A stretch of 51,497 nucleotides of DNA, taken from NCBI RefSeq assembly GCF_014696875.1, contig NZ_JACJQV010000178.1:1-51497 (forward strand), read 5' to 3'. A program made the position numbers and the translations under genes. The DNA comes from Microcystis wesenbergii FACHB-1317 (GTDB taxonomy: Bacteria; Cyanobacteriota; Cyanobacteriia; Cyanobacteriales; Microcystaceae). Positions 1-8,544 of this stretch are shown piece after piece (the stretch's first letter is position 1; each line of letters opens with the position of its first letter). The notes under the pieces were generated by a model, which worked only from the letters and a program-made list of their open reading frames with translations, was not told where the DNA came from and ran no database searches.

Positions 1-300
1 TTCTCTCAATAACAGAGGGACAGAGGTGGTTAGCTGAACGTTGGGAAAAACTGATAGTTTTATCGACGTAAGAAGCAGAAAAATTAGCTAAATTAACAGG
101 ATGTACTCTCAGACAATTTCAAGAGAGATAGGCTTTTAGTGGCTTGGGAACAGGCTTTATCAATCTATTCATAATAAATATTGGCAGAAGATTAAAGATT
201 AGTTATTGTCACTAACTCTTTTGATTAGAAAAAGATAAACTTGAGAATTTTCATTCAAATTTATTGACTCAAAATCCGCTGTACTTAATTTAAATGAATC
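1..300. other. No supported gene; possible degraded coding remnant
   Basis: No intact reading frame is visible. Frame 3 of the plus strand reads as protein-like (starting LSITEGQRWLAERWEKL) but has two internal stops within about 55 codons, so it may be the 3' end of a dead gene that starts outside the window. I do not recognise the family. The rest is AT-rich and has no clear promoter or RNA gene. It could equally be chance coding resemblance. Confidence 0.2.
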
Positions 301-327
301 AACCCTACCCCTAACCCCCCTTCAAAA

Positions 328-542
328 GGTTTGATCCCCCCTAACCCTAGGGCTGATTCATTCTCTAGTTTGATTCCTTGTTTGTCTGTCTTCAATCGCT
401 TACGGGGCAAGCAAAGCAAGGCATTTTAAAAATTTTTCAGATATTTGTTCTGAGAAATTGACTGAAAACCTTGCCAGATAAGGATTTGATTGAATGACAT
501 TTGCGAGAATGAAACGACCCTAGGGTTAGGGGGGATCAAACC
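328..542. mobile_element. 165-bp MITE-like element (copy 1) inside a palindrome
   Basis: A 165-bp core (353-517) lies between two copies of CCCTAGGG (345-352 and 518-525). Outside these, the flanks 328-344 and 526-542 are perfect reverse complements, so the outer arms form a 25-bp perfect inverted repeat. The core ends also resemble each other (TCATTCTC against its complement). The same core occurs in the opposite orientation, with no difference I could find by eye, at 9618-9782. There, different palindromic arms surround it. The simplest reading is insertion into the centre of a palindrome, with CCCTAGGG either a target duplication or the element's ends. It has no coding capacity, so an unseen transposase must act in trans. 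It truncates the TPR-CHAT gene on its right. Confidence 0.75.
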
Positions 543-3169
543 CTCATTAGTAACAATAAACGCCATAATACTATCCCCTGCAATATACCATTCTAAGATG
601 GCAGTATCTTGATCAATTAAGGATTGAATCTCACTTAGAGGAATGCTTTCAAACTTTTGAGTTAAGCTAAAAGTGGGGTCTATGGGAGTTATTTCACGGT
701 CAATGAGTTGATTTAATTCTTGTTTTAAATAATTGAGGTGAGTATAGTCATTTAAGATGGGTTGTTTTTGTTCATCTGGGGTTAAAATTTCTCCCCGATT
801 GCGGGTTTGTTCTTGGATGGCTAACTGTTGTTCTTCCCCAATAATGGCACGACGGAGGCGATCTAATTCCGTAATAATAGTTTGGGGGATATCACCTTTA
901 GGATAGATATCTCGTTCGGTAAACAATTGGACTAGATAGCGGGTTTTGCTACGTTCAATGTATTCTAAAGCGCGATCTTTTTGATTGAGGTTGAGATAGG
1001 ATTGAACTATGCCATGATAAACATCCATTGCCTCTGAGAGGATTTCTTGTTGTCGTTGGGGGTTTAAGGCTTCGAGTCGGGTATTTTCTACGGCTTCGAT
1101 GGCTAAGTTGTAGCCTTTGATGGCGGTTTCCCAGTCTTCTTTAAAGTTAGCAGCATTCCCTAAGTTTCGTCCTGTTCCTAAACAGTCTATAGGAAAAGCC
1201 GTCGGGGTATATACTTCTAGTGACAGGTTATAAGCTGTGATCGCTTTCTCTAGATTATCTGGCTTTTCCCCTCTGATGCGAATTGAATAAGCAGCACCTA
1301 GATTATTTTGTGTCGTTGCCCATTTTTCAGGAAAGGCTTCACGGGTATATACTTCTAATGACTGCTTATAAGCTGCAATAGCTAACTCCAGATTATCTGC
1401 CCTTTCCCCTCTGATGCGATTTCTATAAGCATTCCCCAGATTATTTTGTATCATTGCCCATTTTTCAGGAAAGGCTTTACGGGTATATACTTCTAATGAC
1501 TGCTTATAAGCCTCAATAGCAAACTCCAGATTATCTGCCCTTTCCCCTCTGATTCTCTCACTATAAGCAGTTCCCAGATTATTTTGTGACCTTGCCCAAT
1601 CTTCAGGAAAATCTTCACGGGTATATACTTCTAATAACTGCTTATAAGCCTTAATAGCTAACTCTAGATTATCAGCCCTTTCTCCTCTGATGCGATTTCT
1701 ATAAACAGCCCCCAGATTATTTTGTGACCCTGCCCAATCTTCAGGAAACGCTTCACGGGTATATACTTCTAAAGACTGGTTATAAGCTTTGATCGCTAAC
1801 TCTAGATTATCAGCCCTGTCCCCTCTGATGCGAATTGAATAAACAGCACCCAGATTATTTTGTGTGTTTGCCCATTCATAAGAAAAGTCACGGGTTCTTA
1901 CTTCTAAAGACTGGTTATAAGCTTTGATCGCCGACTCTAGATTATCAGCCCTTTTCTCTCTGATTCTCTCACTATAAGCTATCCCCAGATTATTTTGTGT
2001 CCTTGCCCAATCTTCAGGAAAAGCTTCACGGGTTCTTACTTCTAAAGACTGGTTATAGGCCGTGATAGCTAACTCTAGATTATCTGCCCTTTTCCCAAGA
2101 ATGCGACTTTGATAAGCACCCCCCAAATTATTTTGTGTCATTGCCCATTGTTCAGGAAAAGCTTCACGGGTATGGACTTCTAAAGACTGGTTTAAAGCTG
2201 TGATCGCTAACTCTAGATTATCTGCCCTTTTCCCTCTAATGCGATCACTATAAGCATTCCCCAAATTATTTTGTGTCCTTGCCCAATCTTCAGGAAAGGC
2301 ATCACGGGTATATACCTCTAAAGACAGGTTATAGGCTGCGATCGCTAACTCTAGATTATCTGCCCTTTCCCCAAGGATGCGATTATTATAAGCAGTCCCC
2401 AGATTATTTTGTGTTTGTCCCCATTCATCAGGAAAAGCTTCACGGGTATGGACTTCTAAGACAGTGTGATAGCCTGTAATAGCAATTTCTAGATTATTAG
2501 CCCGACTTCCCAAAGGAAACTGTGAAATATCAATACATAAATTTTGAATCACCCCGGCAATAACTGCCACTTCTTCTGGTTTCCCTTGAGAAAACACCTT
2601 CCTAGCCCATTGTTGCAACACTTGGGCAAAAGTATCATCTAACAGATGTTGACGGCGTTGTAGGATAGGATAAACCATCGCAGGATCATTACTCTCTGCT
2701 TCTGCTTGTAAGACTTCTAATGGGACTTAGACAAAAAACAAATCGATAAAAGCCTCAACTCCAATCCCCGCTTGGGATTTACTTCGAGAAGCCCAAAATC
2801 GCTGAAACCCAGATAGATCAAGGAAAATCATAAATTGAGGTTAACCCTTTGTCCCGTAATGGTTTGAGCCTTTTTTGCTGCCCGAAAATGCCTAAGTCCC
2901 ACTAATAAAAACTCCTGATATTCCTCTATACTTCCCGCTTGAGGGTTGAGAAACTGCCCCAACCATTGCGCTATATCGCGTAACAAAGCAGCAGGATTAT
3001 TATTTCCTTGTTGTTCTAACCATGTTGCATAGTTTTCCATCACCTGCAAGAATTCGGGATCAATCAATTCCTGATTTGCTTGCAGAATATTATTGATTTC
3101 CTCACCATTAGTACAAGTGAGCAACTGTTCAATTAAATTAACATAAGCTTGGGCGCGTTGTTCATTCAT
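543..3169 (-). pseudogene. TPR-CHAT protein gene, broken by two insertions
   Basis: The gene reads leftward. Its 5' part (3169 to about 2902) encodes MNEQRAQAYVNLIEQLL..., an N-terminal region I recall from cyanobacterial TPR-CHAT proteins. A 181-bp MITE (2721-2901) then interrupts it. The rest, from about 2720 downward, has nine repeats of roughly 44 residues around the core QNNLGxAYxxRIxGxRADN, followed by a helical linker and the start of a CHAT-like segment (AILEWYIAGDSIMAFIV). The frame then runs into the palindrome and 165-bp element at 328-542 and stops at 426, so the caspase-like catalytic part is missing. Removing the MITE and one CTAA restores QEFLLEVLQAEAES in frame. Two shorter frames remain (3169-2828 and 2678-426), but neither can make a full protein. 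CHAT proteins are peptidase-like and some act in cell-death or defence systems; this copy should be inactive. Confidence 0.8.
2721..2901. mobile_element. 181-bp MITE with CTAA target duplication
   Basis: The ends are inverted repeats: TGGGACTTAG at 2721-2730 and CTAAGTCCCA at 2892-2901. Both sides carry CTAA (2717-2720 and 2902-2905), which fits a 4-bp target duplication. It sits inside the N-terminal part of the TPR-CHAT gene. Excising the element with one CTAA rejoins the reading frame exactly, which is strong evidence for recent insertion. It encodes nothing recognisable. The mobilising insertion sequence is not in the window, and I do not assign the family. Confidence 0.85.
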
Positions 3170-3290
3170 TGTCTGTACTGTGATTGATGTGATTATGTGA
3201 TGAACTGTGATTTTTTTTGAGAGAGACCAACCTTATGATTTAACGTGATACAATAAATATTCGTGATTGTCAAGGGGGGTCGCTGCCAAA
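3050..3290. repeat. 5' end and promoter of the TPR-CHAT gene, duplicated at 4249-4512
   Basis: This stretch holds the first codons and upstream region of the TPR-CHAT pseudogene. It is closely matched by 4249-4512 in the same orientation. Shared parts include the MNEQRAQAYVNLIEQLL coding start and the upstream tract with TGTGATTGATGTGATTATG and ATACAATAAATATTCGTG. The two copies bracket the HigBA-type pair, so the locus looks like a segmental duplication with the toxin-antitoxin module between the copies. Boundaries are approximate. Confidence 0.7.
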
Positions 3291-3337
3291 TTTGTTTGAT
3301 ATATTCCAAGTTTCTGCCTTAGAACATATCAAACAAA

Positions 3338-3652
3338 TTACTTTTCTGCACAAATAACTGTCATTACAGCAACTTCTTTGGCCAATTGATCTCCTATTTC
3401 ATCTTCAACAACGTCCAGATCGTAATCCATTTGTAATCCCAGCCAAAATCGCGGTGACATATCAAAATAACGAGCTAACCGAAGAGCTATATCCGCCGTG
3501 ATACACCGCTTTCCGTGAACGATTTCGTTAATACATTGTTCGGGAACTCCAAGAGCCAGAGCTATTTGATTCTGACTAAGGTTCATTGGCTTGATAAATT
3601 CCTCTAAAAGAACCTCTCCGGGATGAATTGGCATTAGTTTATCTTCATTCAT
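3338..3652 (-). CDS. higA: HigA-type antitoxin (XRE family DNA-binding protein)
   Basis: This 104-residue protein reads MPIHPGEVLLEEFIKPMNLSQNQIALALGVP near its start. The PIHPGEVLxEEF opening and the helix-turn-helix at about residues 24-60 are typical of HigA/VapI antitoxins, which bind and neutralise a RelE-fold mRNA-cleaving toxin and repress their own operon. The gene starts 9 bp downstream of the end of the toxin gene at 3662-3943, in the toxin-first order usual for higBA. A second possible start lies at MPIHPGE, six codons in. The pair sits between duplicated fragments of a TPR-CHAT gene, consistent with an accessory origin. Confidence 0.85.
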   Translation of the reverse strand: MNEDKLMPIHPGEVLLEEFIKPMNLSQNQIALALGVPEQCINEIVHGKRCITADIALRLARYFDMSPRFWLGLQMDYDLDVVEDEIGDQLAKEVAVMTVICAEK

Positions 3653-3661
3653 TATTTTACC

Positions 3662-3943
3662 TCAATGATAATCAACGATTTCTCCGTCTAGAGCATCACC
3701 GTTTTGCCAGACAAAGCAAATTCGCCATTGATCGTTAACCCGAATGCTATATTGACCTTCCCTGTCACCAACCAGACGTTCCAATCGATTTGCTGGTGGG
3801 ACACGAAGATCTTGCAGGGTTTCCGCACGATTAAGCATCCGCAATTTTCGCAATGCCACTTGTTGGATATCTAATGGCAATTTACGCGAATGTTTACGTT
3901 CAAAAACTTTTTGAGCTTCTTTATCTTTAAAGTTTTGGATCAC
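3662..3943 (-). CDS. higB: HigB-type toxin (RelE/ParE superfamily)
   Basis: A 93-residue basic protein, MIQNFKDKEAQKVFERKHSRKLP..., with the C-terminal pattern YSIRVNDQWRICFVWQNGDA. That pattern is characteristic of HigB toxins, ribosome-dependent mRNA endonucleases of the RelE fold. It is the first gene of a two-gene unit with the antitoxin at 3338-3652, 9 bp apart, and has the family's usual length of about 90-95 residues. No disruption is visible, so it is probably intact. A short fragment of another protein lies just upstream at 3959-4102. Confidence 0.85.
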   Translation of the reverse strand: MIQNFKDKEAQKVFERKHSRKLPLDIQQVALRKLRMLNRAETLQDLRVPPANRLERLVGDREGQYSIRVNDQWRICFVWQNGDALDGEIVDYH

Positions 3944-3958
3944 TCTCTAAACAATTTC

Positions 3959-4102
3959 TTATCCTACTTTTAAGTATATGACGTAAGGATGCTCCAATGG
4001 CAGAACTGGTTGGGGAACAGGCCAGACAGTGACTTCTGCGAATGCGTCTGGGGCCAAGATGACGCGACGACAAATGATCGCGGTAGCCTTCATGTTGGAC
4101 AT
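3959..4102 (-). pseudogene. Short fragment resembling DUF6516-type proteins
   Basis: A 47-codon frame begins MSNMKATAIICRRVI and continues LAPDAFAEVTVWPVPQPV before stopping. The combination of an R-V-hydrophobic strand and AFAEVxVWxxPxPV recalls the opening of DUF6516-type toxins. Those proteins are much longer, so this would be a truncated remnant. It ends 15 bp before the higB start. The assignment rests on recall of one motif; an unrelated small gene or chance frame is possible. Confidence 0.3.
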
Positions 4103-4145
4103 ACTAACAACACCTTAGCCTGTTGTCAATGTCCCCAACAGTTAA

Positions 4146-4401
4146 AAACACCTCCTATTCTTCTATATTTCTCGCTTGAGGGTTGAGATATTGCCCAAAG
4201 TTTTGTGTTAAATCAATCTGCATGGTTATTATTGTATCCTTATTATTTTCACCCCGTTGCATAGGTTTCCATCACCGGCAACAATTCGGGATCAATCAAT
4301 TCCTGATTAGCTTGTAGAATATTATTGAGTTCCTCATCATTAGTACAAGCGAGCAACTGTTCAATTAAATTAACATAAGCTTGGGCGCGTTGTTCATTCA
4401 T
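4146..4401 (-). pseudogene. Second fragment of a TPR-CHAT gene 5' end
   Basis: From 4401 leftward the frame reads MNEQRAQAYVNLIEQLLACTNDEELNN, almost the same as the N-terminus at 3169. It stops at 4249 after about 50 codons. Beyond the stop, 4146-4200 still resembles the following part of the other copy (the complement of CGCTTGAGGGTTGAGA is shared), so the gene decayed by an internal deletion or substitution rather than ending naturally. It represents a duplicated, dead 5' end. The upstream tract 4402-4512 is also duplicated. Confidence 0.65.
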
Positions 4402-4583
4402 TATTTTGATTGTGATTGATGTGATTATGTGATGGATTGTGATTTTTTTTTGAGAGAGAGCGACCTTATGATATAGTGTGATACAATAAATATTCGTGAT
4501 TGTCAAGGACAAAGGATAACCTAGTCATAGTCGATTATTCAATCATTCTAATCATAGTTTAGACATTATTAAGGAGAAGGACT

Positions 4584-4844
4584 ATGGACATCACCATTCA
4601 TCTTAGCCAAGAACAAAGGGAAAAACTCGCCTACATCCAACAACATAGCGATCAGGATATCACTACCCTGCTCAATCAAGTTATTGAGCAACAATATACC
4701 AAACTACACCCGCGCAACTCAGATTCCCTTAAAGTGCTGAAAGAAAGCGGTTTTATTGGGTGTGGACAAGGTTCGCCCGATCTTTCTACTAATTATAAAA
4801 CCATCCTGAAGGAAGAATGGTCAGCCAAACATGATTATAGTTGA
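4584..4844 (+). CDS. Probable VapB-type antitoxin
   Basis: An 86-residue protein, MDITIHLSQEQREKLAYIQQHSDQDITTLLNQVIEQQY..., lies directly before and overlaps a PIN-domain toxin gene by 14 bp. The N-terminal half looks like a small ribbon-helix-helix or similar DNA-binding part, and the C-terminal tail (GFIGCGQGSPDLSTNYK) is the kind of extended segment that wraps the toxin. A good ribosome site (AAGGAGAAGG) precedes the ATG. Such antitoxins repress their operon and block the nuclease. The antitoxin family is not recognised with certainty; the role is inferred mainly from position. Confidence 0.7.
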   Translation: MDITIHLSQEQREKLAYIQQHSDQDITTLLNQVIEQQYTKLHPRNSDSLKVLKESGFIGCGQGSPDLSTNYKTILKEEWSAKHDYS

Positions 4845-5253
4845 TACAGGCTTCTGGTTGGCCCTCGCCAATGAGCAAGATCATCATCATCAACAAGCAC
4901 AGCTTGTAATTCAAAGATTGCGAGAACCCCTAATAACAACCTGGTGTGTTGTCACCGAAACTTGTTACCTTTTGCTAACTCGTCTCGGTAATCATGCTCA
5001 ACTGCTATTTATTCAAAATTTCTTAGCAGGTGGTTTTGAAGTATTTGAATTACAATCAAATCATGTTAGACGAATGGAACAACTCATGGACCGTTATGAA
5101 GATATACCAATGGATCTAGCTGATGCTTCATTAGTAGTATTAGCTGAAAACTTAGGACACGGGAGAATTTTAACGTCAGATCGCCGCGATTTTTCAATCT
5201 ATCGCTGGCAGGATAACCATACTTTTCAAAATTTATTCTTAGAATATCCTTAG
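4831..5253 (+). CDS. vapC: PIN-domain toxin, VapC-like RNase
   Basis: A 140-residue PIN protein. The N-terminal MIIVDTGFWLALA carries the first metal-binding Asp (D5). A Glu follows in VVTETCYLL, and further acidic residues lie in MDLADASLVVLAE and ILTSDRRDF. These form the usual acidic Mg2+ site of VapC RNases. It overlaps the antitoxin gene by 14 bp, implying translational coupling. Length and motifs suggest an intact toxin. Downstream, 5280-5365 repeats sequence found upstream of the antitoxin (about 4500-4580), so the module is flanked by similar segments. Confidence 0.85.
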   Translation: MIIVDTGFWLALANEQDHHHQQAQLVIQRLREPLITTWCVVTETCYLLLTRLGNHAQLLFIQNFLAGGFEVFELQSNHVRRMEQLMDRYEDIPMDLADASLVVLAENLGHGRILTSDRRDFSIYRWQDNHTFQNLFLEYP

Positions 5254-5279
5254 TACTTGGGAATCAAATGAATAGGATT

Positions 5280-5365
5280 TTTGTGATTGTGTGATTGTCT
5301 AAAAACAATCTAATCATAGTCCATCATTCAATCACTCTCAATCATAGTTTAGACGGTATTGTAAT
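5280..5365. repeat. Direct repeat flanking the vapBC-like pair
   Basis: The tract around CATCATTCAATCACTCT and AATCATAGTTTAGAC is similar to 4510-4577, just upstream of the antitoxin gene, in the same orientation. The toxin-antitoxin pair is therefore bracketed by two related segments of about 70-80 bp, as if moved or duplicated as a cassette. No terminal inverted repeats are evident. Confidence 0.5.
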
Positions 5366-5646
5366 TAAGGATTACCGGAAATAACAAACCTACCCACTGC
5401 CACTAAAAACCCTCCTACCGCCGTAATTAAAATACCAATTAATGTCCAAATTTGAGCCTGTTGTGAACCTTTAATTGCCTTAACATCTTGCTTCAGGTTA
5501 TCGATTTCCACCTTTAATACCTGTCTTTCCCCCTTAGCTTCTGTTAACTCAATTTTGATGTCTGTAACATCTTTTTGTAAATTCTCTAATTTGTGATTAA
5601 TTTGAGCTAAAATTTCCCCTAGGTTTTGTTCAATTATTACTGACAT
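5365..5646 (-). CDS. Small coiled-coil protein with one C-terminal membrane helix
   Basis: A 93-residue protein of unknown function. Residues about 5-65 form a charged heptad-rich coiled coil (IEQNLGEILAQINHKLENL, then LKVEIDNLKQDVKAIK). Residues about 68-88 are a hydrophobic helix (IWTLIGILITAVGGFLVAVG) ending in a short polar tail. This layout, a cytoplasmic coiled coil anchored by a C-terminal helix, recurs in small cyanobacterial hypothetical proteins. The neighbours give no functional hint: toxin-antitoxin genes upstream and glgP downstream. The next 180 bp (5647-5826) hold no visible gene. Confidence 0.6.
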   Translation of the reverse strand: MSVIIEQNLGEILAQINHKLENLQKDVTDIKIELTEAKGERQVLKVEIDNLKQDVKAIKGSQQAQIWTLIGILITAVGGFLVAVGRFVISGNP

Positions 5647-5826
5647 TTATATTTTTCCTCATAATCAAAAAGCTCCCCCCATCATTCACCCTAAAACTCA
5701 AAATTGTTGAGCCAGTTCTTGGATAGCAAAAAATAATAAATTTTATCCTTTTCACAAAGCATTTTTGGGGCGACGGTTCCAGAATTCGGGCTAGTCAAAG
5801 ACTAAACCCGAACTTGACCGAGTTTT

Positions 5827-8346
5827 TTAATCCTCTAAACTAATCTTGACCGGATTAACTTTCCAAATCTCTTGACAATATTCCCAGATTGTGCGATCGC
5901 TAGAGAATTTAGCCATGCGAACCGAGTTAAGAATCGACATCCGCGTCCACTTGTCCCGATCGCGATAAGCTTCACTTACCTGTTCCTGACAATCAGCGTA
6001 GGATTGATAATCAGCTAAAAGCATATACTGGTCATCGTAGAGGAGAGAATCAACGATCGGTCTGAATAATTCCGGGTCACCATGGCTAAAATAACCACTC
6101 TTAATTCGATCGATCACTCCCTTCAATTCGCGATTATTTTTGTAATAGCTCATCGGTTCATAACCGTGTGCTTTCTTAGCATAAACTTCTTCTGCTGTCA
6201 AGCCAAAAAGGAAGAAATTTTCTGCCCCTGCTTCCTCGCGAATTTCGATATTAGCACCGTCCAGAGTCCCGATGGTGAGGGAGCCATTCATGGCAAACTT
6301 CATATTACCGGTTCCGGAAGCTTCCTTACCCGCCGTAGAAATCTGTTCGGAAAGATCCGCCGAAGGATAGATGCGTTGACCCAAAGAAACGTTAAAGTTA
6401 GGCAGGAAAACCACTTTTAAACGACCTCGGACATCAGGATCCTTATTCACAATTTCAGCCACAGCATTAGTTAACTTAATAATTAACTTCGCCATAAAGT
6501 AACCGGGGGCTGCCTTACCACCAAAGATAAAAGTGCGCGGCACAATATCGATCTGGGGGTTCTGTTTAATGCGATTGTAAAGGGCGATAATGTGCAGAAC
6601 TGCCAGATGTTGGCGTTTGTATTCGTGAATCCGTTTTACCTGCACATCGAAAATCGAATTAACATCCACCTCGATATTGCGGGTTTTCAGCATATAAGCC
6701 GCTAAATCGGCCTTATTCGCCTGTTTAATTTCATACCAACGCTGACGAAATTCGGGATCATCAAGGTATTGTTCCAGTTTTCGCAATTCCTTCAGGTCTT
6801 TTAACCAATTATCGCCGATTTTTTCGGTAAATAGTGCCGATAATTGGGGATTGCTCAATAAAATCCACCGGCGCGGGGTGACACCATTGGTTTTATTGTA
6901 GAATTTTTCCGGCCAGAGCATGGCAAACTCTTTCAGGGTGTCTTTTTGCAGTAACTCGGTGTGTAAGGCAGCGACTCCGTTAATCGAGTGACTACCCACA
7001 CAGGCTAAATTAGCCATGCGAATTTGTTTATTACCCCAACCAGCTTCTTCAACTATCGACAATTTGCCCAATAATTCCTCGTTATCGGGAAACCAAGTCC
7101 GCACATCGTCGAGGAAAAAGTGATTGATCAGGTAGATAATTTCTAGATGTCGGGGTAGCAATTTCCCCAGCAGATCCGCCGACCAACGTTCTAGGGCTTC
7201 CGGCAATAGGGTATGATTGGTATAAGCGAAGGTTTTTTGGGTAATTGTCCAAGCTTTTGACCATTCTAAGCCGTTTTCATCCACTAACAAACGCATTAAC
7301 TCAGCGATCGCAATGGCGGGGTGAGTATCGTTCAGTTGAATAGCGGCGGTTTCGTGGAAATTTTGCAGATTTTTGTGGCTTTTTAGGTGAATGCGAATTA
7401 AATCTTGCAGGGAAGCGGCCACAAAAAAGTATTGTTGGGCGAGACGTAATTCGCGACCGGCGGGGGTGTTATCGTTGGGATAAAGGACTTTAGAAATGGT
7501 TTCCGCGTCCATTTTTTCAGCCACGGATTGATCGTATAACCCGGCGTTAAAAGCCTCAAAATTAAACGATTCACTCGCTTCTGCTTTCCAGAGACGCAAA
7601 GCGTTCACCGTGTTGGTTTTATAACCCGGGACGGGGGTATCGTGGGGAATGGCTAAAACCCGACGTTCCGGCAGCCATTGTACCCGTTCCTGTCCCTTAT
7701 CATCGTGATAGATTTCCGTCCGGCCCCCCAGTTTTACTTCCACACTTTCATCGGGACGGGGTAATTCCCAAGGATTGCCGAAGCGTAGCCAGTTATCGGG
7801 GATTTCCACCTGCCAACCGTTTTGGATCATTTGATGGAAAATGCCAAATTCGTAGCGGATACCGTAACCGATGGCGGGAATTTCTAGGGAAGCGAGAGAA
7901 TCAAGGAAACAAGCCGCTAAACGCCCTAAACCGCCGTTGCCGAGGCCGGGATCCGGTTCCTGTTCGATAATTTCCTCAAAATCAAGACCTAATTCCTCGA
8001 TCGTCTCTTTGATTAGGTCATAAATACCCAAATTGGCGAGATTATTACCTAAATACCGCCCCATGAGAAATTCGGCCGAGAAATAGCAGACGAGCTTAAC
8101 TTTTTCCTGTTTGTAGGTGTCGGTGGATTTCAGAAAACGACGCAGCAGGCGATCGCGAACAGTGTAGGCAAGGGCGACATAGTAATTGTAGGGACTAGCA
8201 TTAGTGCGGTTAACCCCTTGCAAATAAAACAGATTGTCCAGAAAAGCCCGTTTTAGGGTTTCGGGACTCATGCCCGTGCGATCGTCTTCAACTAAAGTGG
8301 GGCATTGAAGCACTTCACGCCCATCAGCTATATAGGTTGTCTCCAT
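5827..8346 (-). CDS. glgP: Glycogen phosphorylase
   Basis: 839 residues, the usual bacterial length. It releases glucose 1-phosphate from alpha-1,4-glucan ends, using pyridoxal phosphate as cofactor. The family segments are clear: EPDPGLGNGGLGRLAACFLDS near residue 130, the KRIHEYKRQ motif at about 565-575, and EASGTGNMKFAMNG at about 672-685 with the PLP lysine near residue 680. The ATG at 8346 gives METTYIADG... and fits the family. It stands alone in cytosolic glycogen breakdown, with no other glg gene nearby. Several HIP1-like GCGATCGC or GCGATCGCT motifs lie in it. Confidence 0.96.
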   Translation of the reverse strand: METTYIADGREVLQCPTLVEDDRTGMSPETLKRAFLDNLFYLQGVNRTNASPYNYYVALAYTVRDRLLRRFLKSTDTYKQEKVKLVCYFSAEFLMGRYLGNNLANLGIYDLIKETIEELGLDFEEIIEQEPDPGLGNGGLGRLAACFLDSLASLEIPAIGYGIRYEFGIFHQMIQNGWQVEIPDNWLRFGNPWELPRPDESVEVKLGGRTEIYHDDKGQERVQWLPERRVLAIPHDTPVPGYKTNTVNALRLWKAEASESFNFEAFNAGLYDQSVAEKMDAETISKVLYPNDNTPAGRELRLAQQYFFVAASLQDLIRIHLKSHKNLQNFHETAAIQLNDTHPAIAIAELMRLLVDENGLEWSKAWTITQKTFAYTNHTLLPEALERWSADLLGKLLPRHLEIIYLINHFFLDDVRTWFPDNEELLGKLSIVEEAGWGNKQIRMANLACVGSHSINGVAALHTELLQKDTLKEFAMLWPEKFYNKTNGVTPRRWILLSNPQLSALFTEKIGDNWLKDLKELRKLEQYLDDPEFRQRWYEIKQANKADLAAYMLKTRNIEVDVNSIFDVQVKRIHEYKRQHLAVLHIIALYNRIKQNPQIDIVPRTFIFGGKAAPGYFMAKLIIKLTNAVAEIVNKDPDVRGRLKVVFLPNFNVSLGQRIYPSADLSEQISTAGKEASGTGNMKFAMNGSLTIGTLDGANIEIREEAGAENFFLFGLTAEEVYAKKAHGYEPMSYYKNNRELKGVIDRIKSGYFSHGDPELFRPIVDSLLYDDQYMLLADYQSYADCQEQVSEAYRDRDKWTRMSILNSVRMAKFSSDRTIWEYCQEIWKVNPVKISLED

Positions 8347-8493
8347 GGGTTTTTGTTGTCCATATATTCGGGAGTTGATCGCCGATCATACCTGATAACG
8401 ATATCCTTTATAGTTTACTTGTTACCTTTTAGAGAGACTCAGACATTTAGATTTCTATTGGTTTTGAGCGAAACGGCGATCGTAATTGCCGAC

Positions 8494-8520
8494 AAAAAAA
8501 GGGTGAACCCTGTCCACCCT
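8494..8520 (-). terminator. Rho-independent terminator of the RRM gene
   Basis: Read on the minus strand, AGGGTG pairs with CACCCT around a 9-base loop and is followed by seven T residues. It lies 25 bp beyond the stop codon of the RNA-binding protein gene, the right place and strand. Confidence 0.8.
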
Positions 8521-8544
8521 CCCACAATTATTCACAAAAAAAGC

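Noticed and set aside
3989-4186. Plus-strand 65-codon frame
   Set aside because: It is antisense to the DUF6516-like fragment, has no ribosome site or recognisable motif, and overlaps decayed TPR-CHAT sequence.
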